Of a DNA stretch of 64,000 nt, positions 17,706 to 25,731 are shown piece after piece. A model generated the notes under the pieces. That model was given only the letters and a program-made list of their open reading frames with translations. It had not been told where the DNA came from and did no database searches. Position 1 is the stretch's first letter, and every line of letters begins with the position of its first letter. The position numbers were made by a program, and so were the translations under genes. Source of the stretch: Bifidobacterium crudilactis (GTDB lineage Bacteria; Actinomycetota; Actinomycetes; Actinomycetales; Bifidobacteriaceae); the NCBI RefSeq assembly GCF_000738005.1, contig NZ_JHAL01000001.1, forward strand, positions 369,108 to 433,107, written 5' to 3'.

Positions 17706-18251
17706 CTAGCCTCTGATGGTTTGCGCGATGGTGTGGAGAGCGTCTTCGATTCGTTCGGCGATATCTGTGAATACTTCGAAAGGTTGCCCGAATGGGTCTG
17801 GGATGTCATTCCTGTTCGGCGTCAGCAAGCGTGGGTCGAGGGGTTGCATGAGGATTTCGAACAGGCGTTCTTCGGGGGCGGTGCACCGGATTTGGCCGGT
17901 CGATGTCAGGTGTTGCAGGATGCTCACGAAGTTGCTGATGGCGAAGGTCCTCCTCGTCATGGTCGGTGCCAGCTGAATGCTTTCGCGACGTTGCATCTGT
18001 TCAAAGCACAGGATGAGGTCAGAGGATTTGGCTATCGGCGTGGTGAGCCTGCGCGAGCGGAAATCGGCGGTTTCGGTGATTCCTCGTTGTCGGAGAATGG
18101 TGTTGCTGAATTCATTCATGGGTCGATTCACCAGGCCGTGCGTACCGGCGCTGGCAACCGAGATGGCGGTTCCTTCGAGATATCGACGAAGCAGGAACTC
18201 CCCGATAGGGGACCGGCAAATATTGCCTGTGCACACCAGAAGTATCCGCAT
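17706..18251 (-). CDS. Low-molecular-weight protein-tyrosine phosphatase
   Basis: About 181 residues, opening MRILLVCTGNICRSP; the catalytic CX5R loop is Cys7 to Arg13 and the general-acid Asp lies in IPDPFGQPFEVF near the C-terminus. This is the Wzb/CpsB-like LMW-PTP family, which removes phosphate from the tyrosine cluster of BY-kinases. The ATG at 18251 is preferred because AAAGG lies 7 bases upstream; upstream in-frame starts add nine residues. It converges with the autokinase gene, which is very likely its substrate. Confidence 0.88.
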   Translation of the reverse strand: MRILLVCTGNICRSPIGEFLLRRYLEGTAISVASAGTHGLVNRPMNEFSNTILRQRGITETADFRSRRLTTPIAKSSDLILCFEQMQRRESIQLAPTMTRRTFAISNFVSILQHLTSTGQIRCTAPEERLFEILMQPLDPRLLTPNRNDIPDPFGQPFEVFTDIAERIEDALHTIAQTIRG

Positions 18252-18372
18252 CATCCAACCTTTCACCGCATTCTCCACCGTATAAGTTTATACACTATGC
18301 TTGATGTTCGAGTGCATCTGGCATCTGTCCGGATTCAAGAACTATCAGCGCTGTCAATCGGGGGTGATGTGT

Positions 18373-20283
18373 GTGGAGCCATATGAGCCGCAGTCGGATA
18401 AGTCGCATGAGAAGCCTGGCAAGGATTCGGAACTTCCTGGTGATTTGGAGCTCCGCAGTGAATCGGGAGCTCGCAGTGAGTCGGAATTGAGCACTGCACC
18501 GGAAACACGTCGACGCAGAAGGAATCAGGAACGGGCTTCTCGCAAGAGAGGCTGCAGACATCGGGGGAGGCTGGTCGGACTGTTCTTCGGAGCGTTGCTC
18601 TTTGCGGTTTTCGTATGCGCTATGTTTTTCGTCTACCATGCTTTCAGCCTGAAAGAGCACGTCACTGCTGTACGTGAAGAGGCATCCGCTCTGCAATCAG
18701 GTCTGCTGACCGAGGAGCGACAGCAGACCGCACGGCATCTTACGGTGATAGCCTCGCACCTCCTGGCGGCCGAAAAAGATGCGGACAGTCTGTCCTGGCG
18801 CATGGCGAGTCTGGCTCCTTATGTCGGTTCGGATATACGTGCAGTGAGGACGCTGGCCGCTGGTTTGGGCGATATCGCCAACAACGCTCTGCCTCAGCTC
18901 GAACAGGCTGTCACAATATTTTCCGTTCAGGATGTGGCGATAGCCGACGGTGCCGTCTCCCTGCCGAATCTTGCGCAGGCGGCTCCGCACCTCACAGAGG
19001 CGAGCACTTCCATACACCTCGCCGCACAGCGACTGACGGGCATGCCGGAAGCCAGAGTCCCCGAGTTGCGCAGCCAGATAGATGAGGCGACTGAACTGTT
19101 CCGGTCCGTTGATGCCGGTATCGAGGCTGTGGCGAATTTCGCCGAGATCGCTCCGCAGATGCTTGGTCTGAATGGTGAAGCGCAGAGAAGCTATCTGGTG
19201 CTGTCGCAGAACAACGCGGAACTGCGGCCTCGAGGAGGGATGCCCGGCTCATGGGGGATTGTGACCAGTGAGAACGGCAAGCTGGGCGTGGAACCCTTCG
19301 TGTCGGTCGGAGAACTCGGGTGGATGAAAGAGCCGGTGGTCAAACTCTCAGTGGAGGAGGAGCAGCTGTTCACCAGTAAGCTGGCGAGAATCGGGCAGGA
19401 TGTCAACTTCACCCCCGACTTCCCGCGTACCGGTGAAATCGCCAAGGCCATGTGGATGGAACGATTCGGGCGCGAGGTCGACGGCGTGATAGCGATTGAC
19501 CCTGCCGCCCTGCAACACGTATTGGCCGTCACGGGTCCGGTCACGCTCTCCGACGGTACGACCTTGGATGGGGAGAACGCGGAAGAACAGTTGTTGCATC
19601 AGATATATCTGGAGAAACCCGTACAGCAGCAGGACGCGTTCTTTGCCGAGGCTGCGGCAGCCGCATTCACTGGTCTTATGACGTATCGGGGAAGCCCTCT
19701 CCCCTGCATGCTTGCCATCGCCCAGTCTGCGTCCGAAGGGCATGTATTGCTTTGGAGCGCGCATCAGGACGAGCAGCGAGTACTGAATTCCACCGGCATT
19801 TCAGGCGTTCTGGTCACGGAAACCGACGACCCGCGTATAGGTGTCTATTTTACTGACCAGACACAGTCGAAGATGGATTGGTTCTTGCGTCGCGAGGTAT
19901 CCATCGTCTCCGAACGGGTGATTGACGGTGCTGTTCGCGAATACGAGGTCGAAGTCTCGCTGAGTAATACGATGACCGAGGAACAGGTCGGCGTGATGCC
20001 GGGGTATGTTCTCGGAGGGTCGTCGAACAGTCAGCTGCGGCCCGGGTCCATAGATACGGCAATATACCTATATGCTCCGGCGGGCGGCGGAATAGTCGAA
20101 TCGCAATTCTCCGATGGCGGCGGCTTCGACTCGATTTCCACTCACGAAGGTCTGACCGTGGGGTTGAAAACGGTGATACTGGAGCCGGGCCAGAGCATGG
20201 TCATGAAGGTTCATGTGCAGTCTGCCGTTGGTGTGCTGAAGGAGGCTCGTTTGGAGCAAACACCATATACCTTGGGCAGGTAG
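18373..20283 (+). CDS. DUF4012 membrane protein of the EPS locus
   Basis: About 636 residues. A charged N-terminal region rich in Ser/Glu/Arg is followed by one membrane helix (LVGLFFGALLFAVFVCAMFFV), and the remainder is extracytoplasmic. The DUF4012 core includes LVLSQNNAELRPRGGMPGSWG, IDPAALQHVLAVTGPV and a C-terminal beta-rich part. The family is common in actinobacterial and bifidobacterial EPS loci, but its activity is not established; a cell-wall attachment or processing role is a guess. The start is uncertain: in-frame TTG 18301, ATG 18304, ATG 18367 and GTG 18373 exist, and the last is best spaced from GGGGG at 18360-18364. Confidence 0.8.
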   Translation: MEPYEPQSDKSHEKPGKDSELPGDLELRSESGARSESELSTAPETRRRRRNQERASRKRGCRHRGRLVGLFFGALLFAVFVCAMFFVYHAFSLKEHVTAVREEASALQSGLLTEERQQTARHLTVIASHLLAAEKDADSLSWRMASLAPYVGSDIRAVRTLAAGLGDIANNALPQLEQAVTIFSVQDVAIADGAVSLPNLAQAAPHLTEASTSIHLAAQRLTGMPEARVPELRSQIDEATELFRSVDAGIEAVANFAEIAPQMLGLNGEAQRSYLVLSQNNAELRPRGGMPGSWGIVTSENGKLGVEPFVSVGELGWMKEPVVKLSVEEEQLFTSKLARIGQDVNFTPDFPRTGEIAKAMWMERFGREVDGVIAIDPAALQHVLAVTGPVTLSDGTTLDGENAEEQLLHQIYLEKPVQQQDAFFAEAAAAAFTGLMTYRGSPLPCMLAIAQSASEGHVLLWSAHQDEQRVLNSTGISGVLVTETDDPRIGVYFTDQTQSKMDWFLRREVSIVSERVIDGAVREYEVEVSLSNTMTEEQVGVMPGYVLGGSSNSQLRPGSIDTAIYLYAPAGGGIVESQFSDGGGFDSISTHEGLTVGLKTVILEPGQSMVMKVHVQSAVGVLKEARLEQTPYTLGR

Positions 20284-20298
20284 GAAACGATAGAAACA

Positions 20299-20369
20299 GA
20301 TAACTGCACCAAAAGGACAGCTTTTCCGTGGAAATTATTCCCGATTGCTGTCCTTCTGATGCAGTTATC
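20299..20369. repeat. GATAACTGCA hairpin element, copy 1
   Basis: Left arm 20299-20321 and right arm 20347-20369 match as inverted repeats at 21 of 23 positions, with a 25-nt loop. Each arm reads GATAACTGCAYCA then AAGGACAGC. It lies between converging genes, so it could serve as a bidirectional terminator. Sequence-related elements are at 37982, 48597 and 55289. Confidence 0.8.
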
Positions 20370-20404
20370 TCAATCTGATACGCCAGGCCGGTGATATTGG
20401 TGGA

Positions 20405-20968
20405 TTAACGCTGCCGTTTTCGTATTATCAGGAACGCTGTTCCTGCACCGGTGAGCAGGAGTGCGACGATGACGAAGGATGTCACTGCGGCACCCGTCTT
20501 GCTGAGCTGGTTCTTTGAGGATGCCGTCCGTGTGGAGGCGCGGGATGTGGTCGGGAGCGTGTATGAGGTCATCTCCTGAATGGTGACGCGTTTTCCTTGC
20601 TCGTTTGCCGCCTCGATTTGATAGGCGAACTGCTTGACGCCTTCCTTGAGCACGAATTTCACGTTCGCGACGTGGGGCGAGGTGGGGGATACCTGGAAAG
20701 GTCCGTATTCGCGTATCGCCACTTGCTGGACGGAGGACACCAAATCATCGTCTGCTTCGACGAAAACCTCCGTAAATCCTTGGTCGTACAGCTCGTCGCT
20801 CACTATCACGGGAATGGTCACCAGTCCCGAATCGGCGTCCACGGTCGGGGTACCCACCTCGCCGTAATCCTCGGCGAACGCCGTCGAGCACGTCAACATC
20901 AGCGCCAGAGCCGATAGAATGGCCGCGGCAAGCACGACTGCATGCTTAGGTGCAACAATATGTTTCAT
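20405..20968 (-). CDS. Small secreted protein with LSKTG sortase-type anchor
   Basis: 187 residues: signal peptide with a hydrophobic core at about 9-28 and likely cleavage after AFA (residue 32), a beta-rich body without recognised domain, a Ser/Thr/Arg-rich spacer, then LSKTG at 155-159, a hydrophobic helix and the basic tail RKRQR. The anchor motif is a variant of LPxTG with Ser in place of Pro. Located between DUF4012 and the priming glycosyltransferase, it may be a surface component linked to EPS assembly. No homologue is recognised. Confidence 0.75.
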   Translation of the reverse strand: MKHIVAPKHAVVLAAAILSALALMLTCSTAFAEDYGEVGTPTVDADSGLVTIPVIVSDELYDQGFTEVFVEADDDLVSSVQQVAIREYGPFQVSPTSPHVANVKFVLKEGVKQFAYQIEAANEQGKRVTIQEMTSYTLPTTSRASTRTASSKNQLSKTGAAVTSFVIVALLLTGAGTAFLIIRKRQR

Positions 20969-21228
20969 CTCGTATTCTCCTTAATCGCTGCATTCTTTTA
21001 CGGCGCAGCCTGCCATGTCCACAACATTATACGATATGTATAAAACAATTCTGCATGAATGAAATTATCGAGCGCAGTTGTTCCGGTGTTCCCTTGCGTG
21101 GAACGCTGCTTGACGTCGGGGCCAAGGCTCAGAAGTGACGACGATTGCATGTACAATATTGGTCATACTATATAAAAATGACAGAGTTCTGCCAGGAACT
21201 ATGCCACGAAGTCAGTTGAGGCTGTTGA

Positions 21229-22794
21229 ATGGGATACGCAGGTCGCAATCGAGAACGTCGCTCAGTGCATGGCAAAGGAAGTGAGCGAAACCGTCACAGG
21301 CGGAATGCGGCGGTATTCGAGCACTATTTCAAGGTGGTCCCTTCGTGGAGACGGTGGTTTCTGCTCTGGTTGTTGCTCGTCGATACTCTCGTGATGGTGT
21401 CGGCGCTCGCCGTGAGTTTCTGGCTGAATCCGTGGGCGTACGAAGCTTTGCAGCGGATTGTTCCTATCGTCGTGTTCACCATGTTGCTGTGCGGCGTATG
21501 GCTGGTGACGCTCTGGCTCAGCGGTTCTTACCGGCGGCACAAGCTGGACGATGGTTTCAGCCTGTATGAAACGGTATTCAATGCCGTCATCGGCACGGTT
21601 ATTCTCACCGGCAGTGCCGCGTATATGCTGCATATGGAGATTCCCAGGACGGCTGTCATCATTGCACCGGTGGTGGCGGGAGTGCTCGGGCTCTTCGCTC
21701 GAAGACTGCTCCGTCGTGTTCTGCTCAATCGTCGTAGCGACGGGAGATGCAGTTACGCGACGGTTCTTGTCGGCTCTCCTGCGGGGATTGGCAAGAGTCT
21801 GCGCACGCTTTCGGAGAATCGTGCCTTCGGCTATCTGCCCATAGCTGTATGCCCTATAGCAGTCTGTACGGGCGAGGATGGTGAGAGCGTCCGCAACGCT
21901 GACTATCGAGAAATCGTAAGTAACCCAGAGTTCGTAAAACCCGCCGTTCTGCCCTTTGCGGCAACGCTGCCGGAAGATGCTCTGGCCTTGGGCGCACAGA
22001 CGGTGTTGATTGTCGATGCGCTGCCAAGGGAATCGTCGAGCCTGCATGCGTTGGCGCTCGCCACGGAATCATTGGGTATGGAATTGGCGGTATCCGTATC
22101 GTTCGCGGATTTGAGCGGACATGACCTGTATCTGCGTAACTCCGCACAGCAGGATGTGCTGACGGCCAGCCTGCCGCAGTATTCGCTCGCCACTACGATG
22201 TTCAAACGGGTTTTCGACGTGATTGGTGCGAGTCTTGCGCTACTTATCAGTGCGCCGCTGGTCATGCTTCCTGTGGCGTTGGCTATAAGGTGCGAAGACG
22301 GCGGGCCGATTTTCTACCGACAGGAGAGGGTGGGGCGCAAAGGCAGACCTTTTGTCCTGTACAAGTTTCGGTCCATGCAGGTCGATGCCGAGAGGCTCGA
22401 CAGCGAGTTGGCAAGAGAATCGGGCCAGCAGTACGGGGCTTTGTTCAAAATGCGCTCCGACCCTCGTGTGACTCGAGTCGGTCGGTGGATACGCAAGTAT
22501 TCTCTTGATGAGTTTCCGCAGTTTCTCAATGTTCTATTGGGGGATATGTCGTTGGTGGGACCGCGTCCTCAACGAAAATACGAGGTCGACAACTATGGAG
22601 AACTGTATTCGACCAGGTTGCTGGTCAAACCCGGTATAACCGGCCCGTGGCAGATTTCCGGAAGGTCCGACCTCAGCCAGGCGGAGGCGGAGCGACTTGA
22701 CGTCAGCTACATAGAGCATTGGTCGATAACTGGTGATGTGGTCATATTGCTCAAAACGGTGGTCGCCGTCCTCCGAGCCGTCGGCTCCTATTAG
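21229..22794 (+). CDS. Undecaprenyl-phosphate sugar phosphotransferase (EPS priming enzyme)
   Basis: 521 residues. The N-terminal part has four to five membrane helices and a CoA-binding-like domain. The C-terminal catalytic domain starts near residue 324 with FKRVFDVIGASLALL, then GPIFYRQERVGRKG, LYKFRSM, YSLDEFPQFLNVLLGDMSLVGPRPQ, and KPGITGPWQISGRSD. These are hallmarks of the WbaP/CpsE/RfbP polyprenyl glycosylphosphotransferases, which start EPS synthesis by loading glucose-1- or galactose-1-phosphate onto undecaprenyl phosphate. The ATG at 21229 follows GAGG by 7 bases. An AT-rich promoter region with TTGCAT and TATATA (about 21146-21175) lies upstream. Confidence 0.9.
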   Translation: MGYAGRNRERRSVHGKGSERNRHRRNAAVFEHYFKVVPSWRRWFLLWLLLVDTLVMVSALAVSFWLNPWAYEALQRIVPIVVFTMLLCGVWLVTLWLSGSYRRHKLDDGFSLYETVFNAVIGTVILTGSAAYMLHMEIPRTAVIIAPVVAGVLGLFARRLLRRVLLNRRSDGRCSYATVLVGSPAGIGKSLRTLSENRAFGYLPIAVCPIAVCTGEDGESVRNADYREIVSNPEFVKPAVLPFAATLPEDALALGAQTVLIVDALPRESSSLHALALATESLGMELAVSVSFADLSGHDLYLRNSAQQDVLTASLPQYSLATTMFKRVFDVIGASLALLISAPLVMLPVALAIRCEDGGPIFYRQERVGRKGRPFVLYKFRSMQVDAERLDSELARESGQQYGALFKMRSDPRVTRVGRWIRKYSLDEFPQFLNVLLGDMSLVGPRPQRKYEVDNYGELYSTRLLVKPGITGPWQISGRSDLSQAEAERLDVSYIEHWSITGDVVILLKTVVAVLRAVGSY

Positions 22795-22899
22795 ATACCG
22801 ACGGAGTTCGCTGATTCCCTGCGTTGGGTGGTTTTGACGGCGGCAGCGGCTGTTGTGCTGTCGGTGACAGTAGTGGTGACAGTGGCAGTGGCATTAGTG

Positions 22900-22930
22900 T
22901 TGACATTGACGTTACGTCAACATCTAGGGT
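22900..22930 (+). promoter_or_regulatory. MerR-type promoter with 7-1-7 operator in a 19-bp spacer
   Basis: TTGACA at 22900-22905 and TAGGGT at 22925-22930 are separated by 19 bases, longer than the usual 17, as is typical for MerR-activated promoters. The spacer begins with the perfect palindrome TTGACGT-T-ACGTCAA (22906-22920). The start codon of the MerR gene is at 22938, about where transcription should start, so the mRNA may be leaderless and autoregulated. Confidence 0.6.
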
Positions 22931-22937
22931 GGTCGGC

Positions 22938-23759
22938 ATGGAGTATTCAACACATGAATTGGCGAAGCTGGCCGGGGTGACGACTCGTACGCTGAGGCAC
23001 TACGATGCCATCGGCATATTGGTGCCCGTCAGAACCGGCTTCAACGGGAGCCGCTGGTACGACGCGTCCTCGTTGGTCCGTTTGCAGCAGATTCTGCTGT
23101 TTCGCGGTCTTGGTCTGCACCTATCGGTGATTCACGCCATGCTCGACCGTCAAACCGACGAAGAGCAGGCTTTGCGAGAACATGTCGAATTGCTCCGGGA
23201 ACAGAGGCGGCACTTGACCGAGCAGATTGCTTCGGTCGAATGCACGCTCAAATCGCTAGCACAGGGGGAGGAACCTATGGCAGAGCACATGTTCAAGGGA
23301 TTCGATGACCACCAGGTATATGCGCAAGAGGTGGCGCAACGATGGGGACGGGACGCGTATCAACGCTCCGATTCATGGTGGCGTGGGAAGAACGATACGG
23401 AGAGGCAGAAGATGGCATCGCGAGTGCAACAGTTGAACTCAGACTGGATTTCCATCGCCGACAACCCTGACGTTTCGGCGGAGTCATCGCAGGCGCAGGA
23501 GATGGCCCGACGTCACATCGCATGGATTACAGAGATTCCGGGGACGCCGGCTTACGATTCGGCGGCTCATCAGGGCGCTCATGGTCGGTCGGATAATACC
23601 GGGATGGCAGTTAAGGCAGAGCGCTATATCAGGGGGCTCGCTGAATTGTATGTGGAGGATGAACGATTCGCCGCACAATACGGAGGCATCGAGGGTGCGC
23701 GTTTCGTTCGTGACGCTCTACTGCACTACGTAGGGCACGAGTCATCCGAGCTGCGATAG
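22938..23759 (+). CDS. MerR family regulator with TipAS drug-binding domain
   Basis: About 273 residues. A MerR winged helix-turn-helix opens it (EYSTHELAKLAGVTTRTLRHYDAIG), followed by a coiled dimer helix (about 75-110). The C-terminal part, from about residue 115 (MAEHMFKGFDDHQVYAQEVAQRWG), is a TipAS domain. TipAL-type proteins bind thiopeptide and other drugs and activate transcription, often of their own gene and transporters. The upstream promoter has a MerR-type long spacer with a palindrome. The ATG at 22938 is the natural start; a longer frame upstream is low-complexity. No drug transporter gene is adjacent. Confidence 0.85.
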   Translation: MEYSTHELAKLAGVTTRTLRHYDAIGILVPVRTGFNGSRWYDASSLVRLQQILLFRGLGLHLSVIHAMLDRQTDEEQALREHVELLREQRRHLTEQIASVECTLKSLAQGEEPMAEHMFKGFDDHQVYAQEVAQRWGRDAYQRSDSWWRGKNDTERQKMASRVQQLNSDWISIADNPDVSAESSQAQEMARRHIAWITEIPGTPAYDSAAHQGAHGRSDNTGMAVKAERYIRGLAELYVEDERFAAQYGGIEGARFVRDALLHYVGHESSELR

Positions 23760-23788
23760 TCGTATGCGACGGTGATGCTGACTGTTCT

Positions 23789-23872
23789 TATGAATGCTTT
23801 CGTGTGGAAGTCCTATAGCTTGAATATGTACAGAGTTTGAATGCACAGGGCTTCCATGCGAAAGCGTTCATA
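23789..23872. repeat. 84-nt long hairpin between MerR gene and tRNA-Lys
   Basis: Arms 23789-23814 and 23847-23872 are 26 bases each, with four differences and a 32-nt loop. Several of these differences would still pair as G-U in RNA, which suggests an RNA structure. It could end the MerR transcript or the opposing tRNA transcript. It does not match the GATAACTGCA family in sequence. Confidence 0.65.
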
Positions 23873-23892
23873 GAGAGCCGAGGATAGGAAAG

Positions 23893-23965
23893 TGCCCCCC
23901 CTCGGATTCGAACCGAGAACCCACGACTTAAAAGGACGCTGCTCTAACCATTGAGCCAGAGGGGC
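23893..23965 (-). tRNA. tRNA-Lys (anticodon TTT)
   Basis: On the minus strand the acceptor stem pairs GCCCCTC with GGGGGGC (one G-U), the D arm reads GGCTCAATGGTTAGAGC, the anticodon loop is CTTTTAA with anticodon TTT, and the T arm is CTCGG-TTCGAAT-CCGAG. There is one T-T mismatch in the anticodon stem. Length is 73 nt with discriminator A. CCA is not encoded. Confidence 0.93.
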
Positions 23966-24184
23966 AACAGCAGTACATCTTACAACCGAATCGGCAAAGA
24001 CGCCACTCGAACACGGAATTGGTGTGGTCGGGCATGAGAGGGCGATGGCTCGGTTGAGGTCATGCCGTCGTTCGGCGCTTGTTATTCATGCGAAGAACAT
24101 GCGCTGGCGATTGAGACAGTTGGTTGCATCGCAGGGCGCGATGGTTTCCGCAAGGGGCGGAGCGCGCGGAGGAAGGGACTGAGG

Positions 24185-24463
24185 TCAGTCCAGGCCCAAA
24201 TCGAACGCGGCGCTGAGTTCTTTGTCCGAGTATGTTTTGAAGGCCATCAGGGTCTGTGTGTTCAGCACCCCGTCCACCTTCGCGATACCGCCGGGAATGA
24301 TGGTGGTGAGGTCCTCGAAGGCTGGTGTTGAGACCACGGCCACCAGGTCGATGTCTCCTGCGACCGAATACACGTCTTTGACGCCGTCGATTTCAACGAT
24401 GGCTTGCGCTGCATCGTTGATTTTGTTGGATTCTGCGTTGACCATCACGATTGCATCGACCAT
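24185..24463 (-). CDS. Stand-alone Lrp/AsnC ligand-binding domain protein
   Basis: 92 residues covering only the RAM/AsnC ligand-binding fold (VDAIVMVNAES, VAGDIDLVAVVSTPAFEDLTTII, GVLNTQTLMAFKTYSDKEL) with no helix-turn-helix. Such short proteins occur in many actinobacteria and are thought to sense amino acids by joining full-length Lrp/AsnC proteins; that role is inferred here. The spacer 23966-24184 between this gene and tRNA-Lys shows nothing recognisable. Confidence 0.85.
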   Translation of the reverse strand: MVDAIVMVNAESNKINDAAQAIVEIDGVKDVYSVAGDIDLVAVVSTPAFEDLTTIIPGGIAKVDGVLNTQTLMAFKTYSDKELSAAFDLGLD

Positions 24464-24689
24464 GGGGGTTCCTTTCGGGATTTGCCGTGTTCCGCCATCC
24501 GCGCCCTTTGCCTGTGTGCGGGCGCTGCGAATGGGGACGTCATCTGCTGACCAGTATAGATTCTTTCCCGATGCCGCGTGAAGGTTGAACTCATCGGATG
24601 GTGCATCCCCTTTTGGATACGGGATGCGGCACCGGACTCGTGTTTGGGGAAACTCAGGCGATGACAGCCTTGGATGATAGAAACATGCT

Positions 24690-24714
24690 ACTAAAAGTCA
24701 TAATGACTATAAGT
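24690..24714. promoter_or_regulatory. Candidate NrtR operator upstream of the NAD operon
   Basis: A 25-base imperfect palindrome centred on AGTCAT-A-ATGACT, with outer arms ACTAAA and ATAAGT, matches at 10 of 12 paired positions. It lies about 175 bases ahead of the nrtR start. NrtR proteins are known to bind palindromes before NAD genes. The remainder of the gap 24464-24888 shows no gene. Confidence 0.5.
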
Positions 24715-24888
24715 GATGTAGAATGCAGAGCAAACAGAAAAAATGCCTGTATTCCAGTGCACTTGACCATATCAGGACTGCTGACACTGCGGCTATGTGC
24801 TGTGGACATGCACGGTGGTGCTGCACGGTGGCCATATGTATCGGTGGGGCTCTGTGATGAAACGAACGGTTATCGCGAGGAGGACCTG

Positions 24889-25731
24889 GTGCCGATAGGC
24901 AATGTGAGTGAACGGCGGCGGCAGCCACCGGACGTAGGTATTTCAGTCGTGATTCTCGCCCTTGCTCCCCAGGGTGCCGAGGGCAATGCGCGGGTATCGC
25001 ATGCCGACCAGGAGCTCTCTGACATCGGAGAGACGGGACGACTGTGGATACCGCTGGTCAAACGTGTGAAGCAGCCTTTCCTGGATGACTGGGCTTTGCC
25101 CGGTGGCGGCCTGCAATGCGGAATCTCTCTGGAACAGGCGGCTTTTTCCGCGCTTGCGTCCACGACCGACATGCATCCGCGATATTTGGAGCAGTTGTAC
25201 ACCTTCGGCGACCCTGACCGGTCCAGTGGCGGTTTGCCGATGGTGTCCATCGTGTATTGGGCGCTGGTCGGCGAAATGGAGACCAAACAGTACCCGGATG
25301 CCGACAACGTCCAGTGGTTCCCGGTCGATGCCCTTCCGGATATGGCCTTCGACCACCGCAACATCATCGAATATGCATTATGGCGGCTGCGCAACAAAAT
25401 CGAGTATTCCACCATCGCCGCTCGCCTGGTCGGCGAACGCTTCACATTGGCGCAACTGCGCAGTGTCCACGAGGCGGTACTTGGCCATTGCCTGGACCCG
25501 GCGAATTTTCGCCGCCGGATGCTGGCCTCCGGAGAGCTGGAAGATACCGGCAGCACGGTCGTGCATGGACGCAGCAGACCTGCGGCGGTATATCGCTACC
25601 GTGCTTCGGAGCGAGCTGCATTCCGGTTCGGGACTGCATCGCAGAAGGAAAAACCGTTGGCGGGAATATCCCTTCCGGACGACGACGCCTCCGCGGTGTC
25701 GGCGCAAGGACAATCAAGGAGTAAGGCATGA
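24889..25731 (+). CDS. nrtR: NrtR-type Nudix transcriptional regulator of NAD synthesis
   Basis: About 280 residues. The N-terminal Nudix-fold domain includes PDVGISVVILAL, LPGGGLQCGISLEQAAFSAL and MVSIVYWALV; the catalytic Nudix glutamates are degenerate, as in NrtR regulators that bind ADP-ribose-type ligands without hydrolysing them. The C-terminal winged helix-turn-helix starts at FTLAQLRSVHEAVLG. The GTG at 24889 follows GAGGAGG by 5 bases, so longer upstream starts are unlikely. Its stop overlaps the nadA start by four bases (ATGA), so it is the first gene of the nrtR-nadABC-nadS operon and likely autoregulated. Confidence 0.88.
   Translation: MPIGNVSERRRQPPDVGISVVILALAPQGAEGNARVSHADQELSDIGETGRLWIPLVKRVKQPFLDDWALPGGGLQCGISLEQAAFSALASTTDMHPRYLEQLYTFGDPDRSSGGLPMVSIVYWALVGEMETKQYPDADNVQWFPVDALPDMAFDHRNIIEYALWRLRNKIEYSTIAARLVGERFTLAQLRSVHEAVLGHCLDPANFRRRMLASGELEDTGSTVVHGRSRPAAVYRYRASERAAFRFGTASQKEKPLAGISLPDDDASAVSAQGQSRSKA

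Noticed and set aside
22795..22899. GTGACAGTGG-like repeats before the MerR gene
   Set aside because: Low-complexity GC-rich sequence with no consistent unit; not called as a repeat.
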